From the NCBI RefSeq assembly GCF_020379485.1, contig NC_063439.1:17822598-17886597 (forward strand): DNA of 64,000 bases, read 5' to 3'. The notes beneath the pieces were generated by a model. The model was given only the letters and a program-made list of their open reading frames with translations. It did no database searches and was not told the DNA's origin. Source of the DNA: Brassica napus. Taxonomy: Eukaryota; Streptophyta; Magnoliopsida; Brassicales; Brassicaceae. Shown here one piece after another: positions 11,108 to 19,914 of this stretch. Position 1 is the first letter of the stretch. Every line of letters starts with the position of its first letter. The translations under genes and the position numbers were made by a program.

Positions 11108-11127
11108 TTTTTTATAAACCAGTGTGA
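8647..11127 (+). CDS. LINE ORF2: AP-type endonuclease and reverse transcriptase, C-terminally truncated
   Basis: The 826-codon frame starts MFFAWNVRGLNSD. An EEP endonuclease domain (about 1-235) shows the N of NVRGLN, E in LETH, GDFNQ (about 138), KIDHAFIN and SDHAP (about 226). A reverse transcriptase follows: SPGPDGYS (about 461), FRPISCCNIVYKLISKII, LKIDIHKVFDTVCWDF (motif A aspartate kept), GLRKGDSISPYLF (usually GLRQGD) and FADDLLVF (about 696, both catalytic aspartates kept). Endonuclease and RT core are uninterrupted, unlike copy 2. The LINE ends at the duplication junction near 11107; the last few codons (YKPV) come from flanking DNA. The zf-RVT region and 3' UTR are absent, so the copy cannot mobilise itself in the usual way. 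Confidence 0.9.
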   Translation: MFFAWNVRGLNSDRRHTMTKDWINIHRPLFGAFLETHIMENNKERILGAIPRGWNFFGNFEEDVSGRIIIVWDPTVTMCIYHATAQSVTFGATILSENITLTVTFVYGFNQVEERRALWDSLVKLQDTSPVASHPWSVIGDFNQMLRTNHHSNHLLSRVDEAGMDDANLGLQDAQLFEAQAKGPPYTWRNMQDDNPISTKIDHAFINHAWSSAFPDSYAEFLDPSQSDHAPCLLRMPSIRLLVVKPFKFFHHVIDHPEYAETVADNWKCDDIVGTDQFKLVRLLKKLKRPLRSINKRHFSGISQRVKGQKEKVDALQRVLLTSPENATAAEEHVERDKLNTILKAEEKSYRQRSRVRWADVGDRNTPFYHRTVSQHASRNHIHYLKDTDDRMLFSMDDIKAHAANYFQGILGSTVLPFSAASSEDLTSLLPFRCTELQQNYLKREVTAAEIKATLFSMPMNKSPGPDGYSVEFIRASWDTVGEDVIKAVREFFRNGKLLKDMNTTAISLIPKKPEACSLSDFRPISCCNIVYKLISKIIANRLKPILSECVSPNQAAFLKGRSLGENVLLATELIKDYNKSSCHKSAMLKIDIHKVFDTVCWDFVTKVLAAQEFRPMFIAWIQEGISSPRFSVAINGELAGFFEGKKGLRKGDSISPYLFIMLMEVLSRLLDRAQAEGSFRLHPLCSDPKLTHLLFADDLLVFSDGSRTSTAGIKETMNLFKNWSGLDINETKSEIFYGGYSDIQKSVLSDLSGFQRGEFPTRYLGLPLSPKRISAATLQPFVDRITSKLHSWTVKFLSFAGKVKMIYSVIYGMVNFWSSIFYKPV

Positions 11128-11345
11128 AACTTATCTAGTATAATGTATAGCCTAGAGATCATACTATTGGAATTTCGGTTTGAAATTATATAAGATCTGA
11201 TTTTCTAAAAGAAAAAAACCATGTCTATATTCTTACAATAGTTCAGAACTGATTTCATATTTTTATATCGATACAATGAAATCAAACTAGTTAATATAAG
11301 TCGAATCTAAGTCTCATTCCGGTATAAATTTCTTGATTTGGATTA

Positions 11346-11695
11346 TCAGGATTTAACAATTTTTACATAGTTACATGCATCAAACAAGATAGAATATATA
11401 TAAGGTTTTGAAAATGATACAGACGCACAACAAGATTCAGAACCATGCACACACACACAAAAAAACAAAGCTGAGTTTTGCTGTAATCAAAACCTTGTTA
11501 CCGTTGGCGTCACCCAAAGCGATAGTTATCTGATCCATTGACAAATCAAGGGAGAAACAGCTAGTGGTGACAATCACAGTGCAAGGGCAGTTTTCTTCTT
11601 CATCATGAGGGATGGATGATAAAGAGAATAATTATGTGGTCTTTCTTCAGAGAGATGAGAGCTGAAAAGAGCGCATGAGAAGTTGCCTTATATAA
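11346..11695 (-). other. Possible decayed 5' end of a small gene (unit 2)
   Basis: Duplicate of the 6289-6637 segment, with the TATATAA string at 11689-11695. An indel in the CA/A run near 11450-11465 shifts the reading frame relative to unit 1, so the open stretch is shorter here. That independent shift argues against current coding use. Confidence 0.25.
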
Positions 11696-12287
11696 AGACT
11701 GGTGGTAGCGTTTTTAACTTTTGATTAATTATGTTGTTACAATGAGAAATATTACGTAGATAATTTTACAGCCGATAATTCTACCACTATATGAGAATAT
11801 GTCTGACTGGTGGTAGCTTATAACTTACACTTTGCACACTACATAACCCACTAACAACAAGCTTAGAGCAAGAAAAATATCTTTCCTCTAGCAAAGTGAC
11901 GTATCATTTCTATTAAATTTAAATTAGTTTACACTGTTTCTAATGAAGAACGCAAACATTATCTCATTTTAACATTACAAAAAGTGCGTGGAATTATAAA
12001 ATGGTTACATATGTACATATTACACCAACACGCCATCATCATTTGTTAAAGGTCAACGTTCTTTGGGTGCACTTTTCTCCCGTTCATCACAGCCAAATTC
12101 GGTTTTCGTTAACAACCACATCTGATACCAATATCTAGATTAGTATTGGATCATGCGCGACTTCTGAGGTACCGTAAGCCATGCCCGTACCACCAAAAGC
12201 AGTGATTCAATCAACATGAGAAAAAGTTTTAGTGTTCCAACATTCTGATTTATGAGCAAAGTAATAAGATACTGGATAGTGTAACGG

Positions 12288-12302
12288 AGATTACTCCTAT
12301 AA
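12288..12302. repeat. LINE target-site duplication, 5' copy (unit 2)
   Basis: AGATTACTCCTATAA again, directly before the second LINE copy; it pairs with 17475-17489. Confidence 0.92.
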
Positions 12303-12367
12303 CTACGCTGCGCTACTCAAATGCTCAGGTTAAAAACTACGCTGCGCTACTCAAATTCTCTGCTCAG

Positions 12368-13693
12368 TTGCAGGAGATGGGTACCCCAATTGATCACATC
12401 TCAGGCGCGCCTTTCGTCCTTATTCCGGATGAAAACATTGAGGCCGCCAAGATGGAGTTCAAAGATTTCATCTATGCACGCTTCCATGGTGATTATCCCT
12501 CAGTGGGAAAAATTATCGGAGTCGTCAATGTTGTCTGGGCTCGAACTGGTCCTCGAATCTTTGTCCAAAACCTTGGTCAGGGTACTTATCTCCTCCGTGT
12601 CACTAATCCAAGAATCCGTGAGGTCCTTCTGTCTCGTACCTGTTGGAATATAGGGGGTCTTCCTATGTTTGTTGCTCCCTGGTCTCCTGAGTACTCTCCG
12701 GATGAGCCTCCCCTCACAAGTGCCATAGTTCCTGTTGAGATGCGCAATGTTCCCTACCTGCTGTTCAACAAGGAGAGTCTGAGTCGTATCGCAACGGAAA
12801 TTGGCAAACCGGAATACCTTGCCCCTGAAACTGAGCGCAAGGAGAACTTTGAGGTTGCTAATTTGTATGTTCGCGTTGATCTTACATCCCCACTCCCTCA
12901 TAAGGTTGTCTCCGGATTCTCTAATGGCAAGGAGGTAATGATTGATGTCTCTTACCCCTGGTTGCCTATTAAATGCGATAGCTGCAGCAAGTTCGGTCAC
13001 ATAAAAGAGAGATGCCCGACTGTTGCGAAGGAAGCTTCCTTAAACCAGGCCAGAGATAGGATGTTAGCTCATCAAACATCAGGGAGAAGATCCAAATCTC
13101 GCCCGGGTCGTTCCTATGATAAAAAATCGAAGAATTTGGAAACTCGTTATGTTCCCATTGTCCGTGATACGAATTGTGGAACGGAGCCTCAGGAGAATGA
13201 TACTGTTTCACCCAAAGCTTAGGAATCTGGTGCTCTAGAGGAGGGTGAAATTTATCAGGAAACTGAGGATCATGAAGCTGATGCTGATAAGTGTGACAGA
13301 GTAGTGCAAGATACTGCTCATGGTGGAGTCAGTAATTCGGGCGAAGACAGCAGAGGAAGCGCTGATGTGGTAGTTAGTGATCAACAGTCAGTAAAGGACC
13401 GTCGAGGGGATCTGCAAGATGTGATATCGGATAGAGTGGCAGTAGAGGTAATTAGTTCTGAATCATTATCAGAGGCAGTGCCAGCTGCTGTGGTTGAGCT
13501 CATTACAGAGGCCTTAGTGTCGAATGTAGATCCTGGTGGCTCTGCAAATTTAGACTCAGATCAAGATGTGGCTAAGCAAGAGGGTACTGAACGTCAAGAT
13601 ACGGCTCCGACATTAGAGGATCAGGATCGTGACAACCTGTTTATTCTGGTTAAGAATAGGAAGAGTGGCCGCAGGGCCATGAGGCGCCAATAA
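12368..13693 (+). pseudogene. LINE ORF1 protein (DUF4283, CCHC knuckle), copy 2
   Basis: Same protein as in copy 1: DUF4283, then the CDSCSKFGHIKERC knuckle, then a basic tail and an acidic C-terminal part ending RRAMRRQ. The 441-codon frame has a single TAG at 13220-13222, also present in copy 1. The second stop of copy 1 is a leucine codon (TTA) here, so copy 2 keeps the ancestral base. A few substitutions distinguish the copies (for example GKPEYL against GKPESL). No convincing natural start; homology continues upstream of the first ATG. Confidence 0.9.
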
Positions 13694-13704
13694 AAAAATT
13701 TAAT

Positions 13705-16700
13705 ATGTTTTTTGCGTGGAATGTGCGTGGACTGAATAGCGATAGACGCCACAGGATGACCAAAGATTGGATTAATATCCATAGGCCACTTTTTGGAGCT
13801 TTTTTGGAAACTCATATTATGGAGAATAATAAAGAGAGAATTTTAGGAGCAATTCCTCGGGGCTGGAATTTTTTTGGGAATTTTGAGGAGGATGTTTCGG
13901 GTCGTATCATCATTGTTTGGGATCCTACCGTCACGATGTGTATCTACCATGCAACTGCTCAATCAGTCACTTTTGGAGCCACTATTCTCTCTGAGAACAT
14001 TACTCTAACTGTCACATTTGTTTACGGTTTCAATCAAGTGGAGGAACGTAGAGCTTTGTGGGACAGTTTAGTCAAGTTACAGGACATTCTCCGGTTGCCT
14101 CGCATCCCTGGTCTGTTATCGGTGACTTTAATCAGATGTTGAGGACTAATCATCACTCAAATCATCTATTATCTCGTGTTGATGAAGCGGGAATGGATGA
14201 TGCTAATCTCGGGTTGCAGGATGCTCAGTTGTTTGAGGCACAAGCCAAAGGTCCCCCCTACACTTGGAGGAACATGCAGGATGACAATCCCATCTCTACA
14301 AAAATTGATCATGCATTCATCAACCACGCCTGGTCGTCTGCTTTTCCTGACTCCTATGCAGAGTTTTTGGATCCCTCTCAGTCGGATCACGCCCCTTGCC
14401 TTCTTCGGATGCCTTCAATCAGACGGCTGGTCGTCAACCCCTTTAAATTCTTCCACCATGTGATTGATCACCCTGAGTACGCAGAGACTGTTGCTGACAA
14501 TTGGAAATGCGATGATATAGTGGGCATTGATCAGTTCAAGTTGGTCCGCTTGCTCAAGAAGTTGAAGCGACCGTTGCGCAGTATTAACAAGCGGCACTTC
14601 AGTGGCATATCTCAGAGAGTAAAGGGTCAGAAAGAGAAGGTAGATGCACTACAGCGGGTCCTCCTTACCTCTCCAGAAAACGCTACAGCGGCAGAGGAAC
14701 ATGTTGAGAGAGATAAGTTGAATACTCTATTAAAGGCTGAGGAGAAGTTTTACAGACAAAGGTCTAGAGTTCGTTGGGCAGACGTTGGGGATCGTAACAC
14801 ACCCTTCTATCACAGAACGGTTTCTCAGCACGCGTCAAGGAATCATATTCATTATCTTAAAGATACTGATGATCGCATGCTGTTTTCGATGGATGATATA
14901 AAGGCTCATGCTGCAAATTATTTTCAGGGGATTCTAGGTTCAACGGTGCTTCCGTTCTCTGCGGCCTCCTCTGAAGACTTGACATCCCTCTTACCGTTTC
15001 GATGTACTGAGCTTCAACAGAATTATTTAAAACGCGAGGTCACTGCAGCACAGATCAAAGCCACGTTGTTTTCCATGCCCATGAATAAGAGTCCGGGTCC
15101 GGATGGTTACTCTGTGGAGTTTATCAGAGCTTCTTGGGACACTGTGGGTGAAGATGTCATCAAGGCGGTTCGTGAATTCTTCAGGAACGGTAAATTGCTA
15201 AAAGATATGAACACAACTGCTATATCTTTGATTCCTAAGAAGCCAGAAGCTTGTTCATTGAGTGACTTCAGACCCATCAGCTGCTGCAATATTGTCTACA
15301 AGCTAATCTCGAAAATCATTACGAACAGGCTTAAACCTATTCTGTCTGAGTGTGTTAGCCCCAACCAGGCCGCTTTCTTAAAGGGTCGCAGTCTCGGGGA
15401 GAATGTACTTTTAGCAACTGAGCTCATCAAAGATTATAACAAATCCTCTTGTCACAAGAGCGCTATGCTAAAGATAGATATTCATAAGGTTTTTGACACA
15501 GTCTGTTGGGATTTTGTCACCAAGGTGCTTGCGGCTCAGGAGTTTCCTCCTATGTTCATTGCTTGGATCCAAGAAGGCATATCATCGCCTAGATTCTCGG
15601 TTGCAATAAATGGTGAACTGGCGGGGTTCTTTGAGGGCAAGAAGGGTCTTAGGCAAGGAGACTCAATTTCCCCATATCTGTTCATTATGTTGATGGAGGT
15701 TCTTTCTCGTCTATTAGATCGCGCCCAAGCTGAAGGCTCCTTTCGCTTGCACCCACTTTGTTCTGACCCGAAGCTAACCCATTTATTATTTGCGGATGAT
15801 CTCTTGGTGTTCTCTGATGGCTCTAGGACGTCAACTGCTGGCATTAAAGAGACTATGAATCTTTTCAAGAACTGGTCTGGACTGGATATAAATGAGACAA
15901 AGTCAGAGATCTTCTATGGAGGGTATTCTGACATCCAAAAGTCAGTTTTAAGTGATCTCTCTGGTTTTCAGCGTGGTGAGTTTTCGACGCGGTATCTTGG
16001 TCTGCCCCTAAGCCCGAAGAGAATTTCTGCAGCTACGTTGCAGCCGTTCGTTGATCGAATAACCTCAAAGCTGCACTCCTGGACAGTAAATTTTCTATCG
16101 TTTGCAGGTAAGGTGAAGATGATATACTCTGTTATCTATGGGATGGTCAACTTTTGGAGTTCTATTTTTGTATTACCGAAATGGTTTTATGCAAAAGTGG
16201 ACTCACTATGTTCTGGGTTCCTATGGAAGAACAACACAACATCTGCGATTGGGGCCAGAGTCTCTTGGGTTAATATTTGTAAACCAAAATCAGAGGGTGG
16301 TCTAGAAATTATACAGCTTGAGGAATTTGAGATGGTATTTAGACTGAAGAGGGTGTGGCTTTTCTTCTCTGAGTCTGGGTCTCTTTGGGTTCCTTGGCTA
16401 AGGAATAATAGGTTTGGTGGTCGCTCTTTCTGGCAAATTAATGATGCTCAGAGATTCTCTTCCACTGTTAGAAGTATGCTTCAACTGAAGCCGGACCTTC
16501 AAGGATTTCTCCGCTGCAGCATTGGTGACGGCAAAACAGCAATGTTTTGGTATGACTATTGGACAGAGTTGGGTCCGTTACTCTTACTGTTCGGTTCATC
16601 AGGCCCTAGAACTCTAAGGATTCCGCTTAATGCTACGGTCTCTCAAGCAGTTAGCAAATGGCCACTGGAATCTACCGCCCGCTCGGTCGGATATTGCAGA

Positions 16701-17370
16701 AACACTCCATGTTATCCTATCAACCACTAGAGTCCCGACTGATGCGAATGGCAAAGATGCCTACTTGTGGAGAAACCAGTCCGGAGGCTTTGCTGCGTCC
16801 TTCTCGTCGCGTGTGACATGGGAGAGGCTTCGCACGCCTAACCCTTCAGTACAGTGGCACTCATTTGTTTGGTTCAAGGAGGAGATTCCTCGCTGTTCTT
16901 TAATCTCCTGGACCGCGTTCCTTGGCAGGTTACCGACACGAGACCGCTTGATATCATGGGGACTCTCTGTTCCACCAGGTTGTGTCTTTTGCACTTCAGC
17001 AAATGAATCCCATAACCATTTGTTTTTTCAATGTGCTTTTGCGGCTGCTATTTGGCTTCGATATTGTGGCAGGTACATGGCGTCACCTCCAGCTTCATTG
17101 GATGCAGTTATGGTGCAGTGTCGCAACCTCCAGGGACCTCAAGCTCGACGTGTGGTGGTTGTTTTGAAGCTCCTCTGTCAAGTCATCGTCTACAACCTGT
17201 GGCGTGAACGGAATGCTCGCATCTTCAGGGACGTGAGGATGAATCAAGACGGTTTCTTCAGAGTGGTGGATCGTTCCATGCGTGATCGTCTCCTTTCCCC
17301 TTCTCTCGTATCTTCCTCATCTCCCTCCTTGCTGGAGTTGTATTTTTGGTTCCTTTCCCCTTATAGTTAA
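13705..17370 (+). pseudogene. LINE ORF2: endonuclease, reverse transcriptase, zf-RVT, with two frameshifts
   Basis: Starts MFFAWNVRGLNSD as in copy 1. Frame 1 runs to about 14086, where a 1-nt deletion (aggacattct here, aggacacttct in copy 1) breaks the endonuclease domain before GDFNQ. The second frame carries the rest of the endonuclease (SDHAP) and the whole RT core, with GLRQGDSISPYLF and FADDLLVF intact. A second shift, an apparent extra A near 16655-16658, moves to a third frame with the zf-RVT region: LWRNQSGGFAAS, WFKEEIPRCSLISW, LPTRDRLISWGL, CVFC, then H and C ligands, ending at 17370. The full-length layout is visible but no intact protein can be made. Copy 1 shows the first shift happened after duplication. 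Confidence 0.93.
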
Positions 17371-17489
17371 TGCAACTTCTCTCTCTCATTCTCCTTGTAA
17401 TAAGTTGTGTTTCACAACATTGTAAAACCTTTTGAAAAGCTGGTATAAATCTTAACATTTAGACCAAAAAAAAAAGATTACTCCTATAA
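17371..17489 (+). other. LINE 3' UTR, poly-A and 3' TSD
   Basis: About 95 bp of 3' UTR (with TTGTAATAAGTTG) leads to an A-run at 17466-17475, then AGATTACTCCTATAA (17475-17489), the copy of the 5' target site. It is the signature of target-primed reverse transcription. Confidence 0.9.
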
Positions 17490-17745
17490 GATTACAACAC
17501 TATTCAATATTTTTCCATCAGTTTTCTTACAATGATTGTGTAGCATTTTTTATTTATTGTTAAAGTCAAAATGATTGTGTACTACATATTCTCGATTTTT
17601 CTATTTCTATACTTTTGGTATCTCCACATAAAAAAAAACTGAAGTAAAAACTGATTGTTATAATGTCGTCTTCACATTCGTAAAAAAAAAAAAACAAGAG
17701 ACGATCAATTAAGCCATACAAATGGATCCACTTTCTTTGCCTGAT
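17490..17745. other. AT-rich spacer
   Basis: No gene seen between the LINE 3' TSD and the small copia element. Confidence 0.5.
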
Positions 17746-17750
17746 ATACA

Positions 17751-17904
17751 TGAAAGTGAATTGTTTCCCTTGAAATGTACGTATATTATCCTTCACAATA
17801 TATAGTACAAAGTTGTTGAGAGATATCAGAATATACTCTCATATCTTACAGAAATATAAGAGAATAATATCTTAACTATTCAGATATAGTTATCTTATGT
17901 AATA
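17751..17904 (-). repeat. Copia 3' LTR
   Basis: A 154-bp LTR (downstream LTR in minus-strand orientation), close match to 18953-19106 with scattered substitutions. It follows the polypurine tract at 17905-17914. Confidence 0.9.
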
Positions 17905-17914
17905 CCCTTCCGCA

Positions 17915-18831
17915 GTTGCACGCACGCCAAGACTGGATCTGAAGCTTATGAACAATGAAGATGGAAGACCTTTGGTTAAAATGTCAGCATACTGAAGTGT
18001 TGAAGGAATGTGAAATACTCGGACCTCTCCCATAAGAATTATTTCTCTCACAAAGTGGATGTCTATTTCAACAGCTTTGTCCGCTGGTGTTGAACGGGGT
18101 TTCAAGATAGTTAGACGGTCCTCACATTATCACAATAGACAACAGTGGCCTGACAAAGTGGTTTTCCCATTTCGAGAAGAAGGTTCCTTAACCAACAAGC
18201 TTCTGCAACGACATTCACAACTCCTTTATATTCAGCTTCCGCACTCGAACGCGATACCGATGGTTGCTGCTTTGCTGACCATGAGATTAGGTTATCTTCC
18301 ATGTATATACAGAATCTAGAGGTTGACCTTCTTGTTGTAGGACAACCTGTCCCGTCCGCATCCGTATAAGTTGTGAGAGCCATGCTCTGTTTCTTGAGGA
18401 GTTGGAGACCCATTGTTTTGGTGCCTTGAAGGTATCTTATTATACGCTTAAGGGCATGTAAATGAGGCTCACACGGTGCATGCATGAAGAGGCAGATTTG
18501 TTGTACGGCATAGGAGATATTCGGGTCGTGTAAAAGTTAAGTACTGCAATGCACAAGCAAGACTTCGATACTCTGTCGCATTCGCAACTGGCTTGCATGT
18601 ATCTACTGCAAGCTTTGATTTCAAGTCCACCGGGGTCGAGCATGGCTTGCATTCAGACATTCTAGCCCGTTGGATTATCTCTGCAGCATAGCTTGCTTGC
18701 GACAAGAACAGCATGTGCTGGTATTGGGTTAGATCATGGTTGCCATCTTCAATGTCCAAGACAAAGGGAATTTGGTTTTTGATGTTGGTAACTCCGTAGG
18801 CACGTTCGAGTTGTGCGGGAGCAGCAGCCAT
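17915..18831 (-). pseudogene. Copia gag-start fused to RT C-terminus and RNase H
   Basis: The minus-strand frame opens at an ATG at 18831 with MAAAPAQLERAYGVTNIKNQ, a copia gag N-terminus, and about 33 codons later jumps directly into the end of RT (MLFLSQASYAAEIIQRARMS, then CSTPVDLKSKL). An internal deletion therefore fused gag to pol in frame. Near 18520 an extra base shifts the frame (TRPEYLLC for the usual TRPDISYA). RNase H follows (MHAPCEPHLHALKRIIRYLQ, TYTDADGTGCP, SSAEAEY, VYCDN), then another shift near 18110 leads to VEIDIHFVREI and ADILTKGLPS. No catalytic RT is left. Confidence 0.88.
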
Positions 18832-18941
18832 GATAGAGAATATATAGAAGAAATTAGAAGTGAAAGAAGAGGTTTTGCGGAAAGAGAAGAAGAAGAAAAG
18901 AGAGGCGCAGAGAATTAAAGTGGTTCTGGATCGCTAGAACC

Positions 18942-18952
18942 CTCTGATACCA
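18942..18952 (-). other. Copia primer-binding site (tRNA-iMet)
   Basis: On the minus strand TGGTATCAGAG starts immediately after the 5' LTR. It is complementary to the 3' end of initiator methionine tRNA, the standard primer of plant copia elements. Confidence 0.85.
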
Positions 18953-19106
18953 TGAAAGTGAATCATTTCCCTTGGAATGTACGTATATTACTCTTCACAA
19001 TATATAGTATAAAGTTGTTGAGAAATATCAGAATATACTCTTGTATCTTACATAAATATAGGAGAATAATATCTTAACTATTCAGAGATAGTTATCTTAT
19101 CTAATA
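18953..19106 (-). repeat. Copia 5' LTR
   Basis: Upstream LTR in minus-strand orientation, 154 bp, matching 17751-17904. Its outer edge abuts the ATACA TSD and its inner edge the primer-binding site. Confidence 0.9.
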
Positions 19107-19195
19107 ATACATATTTGATTTCTTGGAGATCTCACATTTTTTCCAATCTTTCTACGATCATCAAAGCGTCACGAGTCTTTCGCTATTACTCATGT

Positions 19196-19450
19196 TCGTT
19201 TCATAACCGCTAGACTCAGCGTCGGCGTCAATAAATTAACCGTTCGAGTCTCAGCGGCAATAAATGGTGAATGAAAGAGACGCTGAAATTAATGACGTTA
19301 CCGGCGTTCCACTTTTTTGTTTCCGTAATTCTTTAGCGTCTATTTCAACTTTTGATTCTATTATTTTGGTGTCCATCGCGTTACCTTTTATTGCCGGCAG
19401 CGTCTACCTTTTATTGCCGGCTGACGCTGCTTCTAGCGGTTATGAAACGA
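19196..19450. mobile_element. MITE-like inverted-repeat element
   Basis: TCGTTTCATAACCGCTAGA at 19196-19214 is mirrored by TCTAGCGGTTATGAAACGA at 19432-19450. Inside the arms are further AGCGTCGGCGTC / GCCGGCAGCGTC and AATAAA/TTTATTGCCG blocks in inverted order. The GC-rich CGTC/GACG content stands out from the surroundings. No clear TSD, so the superfamily is open. A 131-codon plus-strand open frame crosses it but looks fortuitous. Confidence 0.6.
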
Positions 19451-19914
19451 GGAGGGTATTATACTATTATCAAACCCAACCCCAAAATTTCGACTTCTAC
19501 CTACCTCCCCTCTCATTTTTTATCATCATGGTACAATCGAATTATTTTAATCTACGTGCGGAATTGCGGGCCTTTGGTCCATTTATTTCACTTCCCACCT
19601 ACCTAACTAGCCCAAAAGATTACAGATGTATTAAATATTCAAGAACCATCAACATCTAACCCGTAAGGCCACCATACTCGTTATCTCCAAAAGAGAATAA
19701 TATAAAATGAGAAACTCCACACATAGCACAACTTCCTTGACGACTCCATCAAGTGTAAATAACAAAACTCAACTAACCAACCAACTTATTCATCTCTCAA
19801 ATAAAAATCATAAATTTACAGTGTAATCATAAAACTTTACTGGAGCTAAATTTTCCAAAAAACCCTTATTTAATAAATAAATAATCATTTATCGAACCAT
19901 CTCCCTCCTCCTCC
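19451..19914 (-). other. Downstream flank / probable 3' UTR of XLT2
   Basis: Non-coding DNA between the inverted-repeat element and the XLT2 stop codon. The part nearest the gene probably holds its 3' UTR, but I cannot place a polyadenylation site. Confidence 0.45.

Larger units (their letters stand above)
11108..16164. repeat. Tandem segmental duplication, unit 2
   Basis: Second copy of unit 6046-11107. It begins with the flank sequence (tataaaccagtgtgaaac) joined directly to LINE sequence of unit 1 and runs on without a break into the LINE 3' part absent from unit 1. That asymmetry shows a single LINE insertion preceded the duplication. The right edge is set by where unit 1 loses homology (T run at 16165-16169). 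Confidence 0.93.
12303..17474 (+). mobile_element. L1-type LINE, copy 2 (complete 3' end)
   Basis: A 5.17-kb LINE from the 5' TSD to the poly-A, flanked by a perfect 15-bp TSD (12288-12302, 17475-17489). Order: 26-bp 5' direct repeat (12301-12326 and 12335-12360, the second with one substitution), ORF1 with one stop, ORF2 with two frameshifts, about 95 bp of 3' UTR and A10. The 3' UTR resembles that of the LINE scrap at 39341-39967, so the two are related. Confidence 0.95.
17746..19111 (-). mobile_element. Ty1/copia deletion derivative with two LTRs
   Basis: A minus-strand element of about 1.36 kb. The LTRs are 17751-17904 and 18953-19106 (154 bp each), flanked by ATACA at 17746-17750 and 19107-19111, a perfect 5-bp TSD. 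Next to the upstream LTR on the minus strand is TGGTATCAGAG (complement at 18942-18952), the usual copia primer-binding site for initiator tRNA-Met. Before the other LTR is a purine run TGCGGAAGGG (complement at 17905-17914). The LTR starts TATTA rather than TGTTA, a non-canonical terminus. Internally, gag, protease, integrase and most of RT are missing. Confidence 0.92.

Noticed and set aside
19264..19659. 131-codon plus-strand open frame with hydrophobic stretches
   Set aside because: Half of it lies in the inverted-repeat element at 19196-19450; no recognisable domain and codon use follows the repeat.
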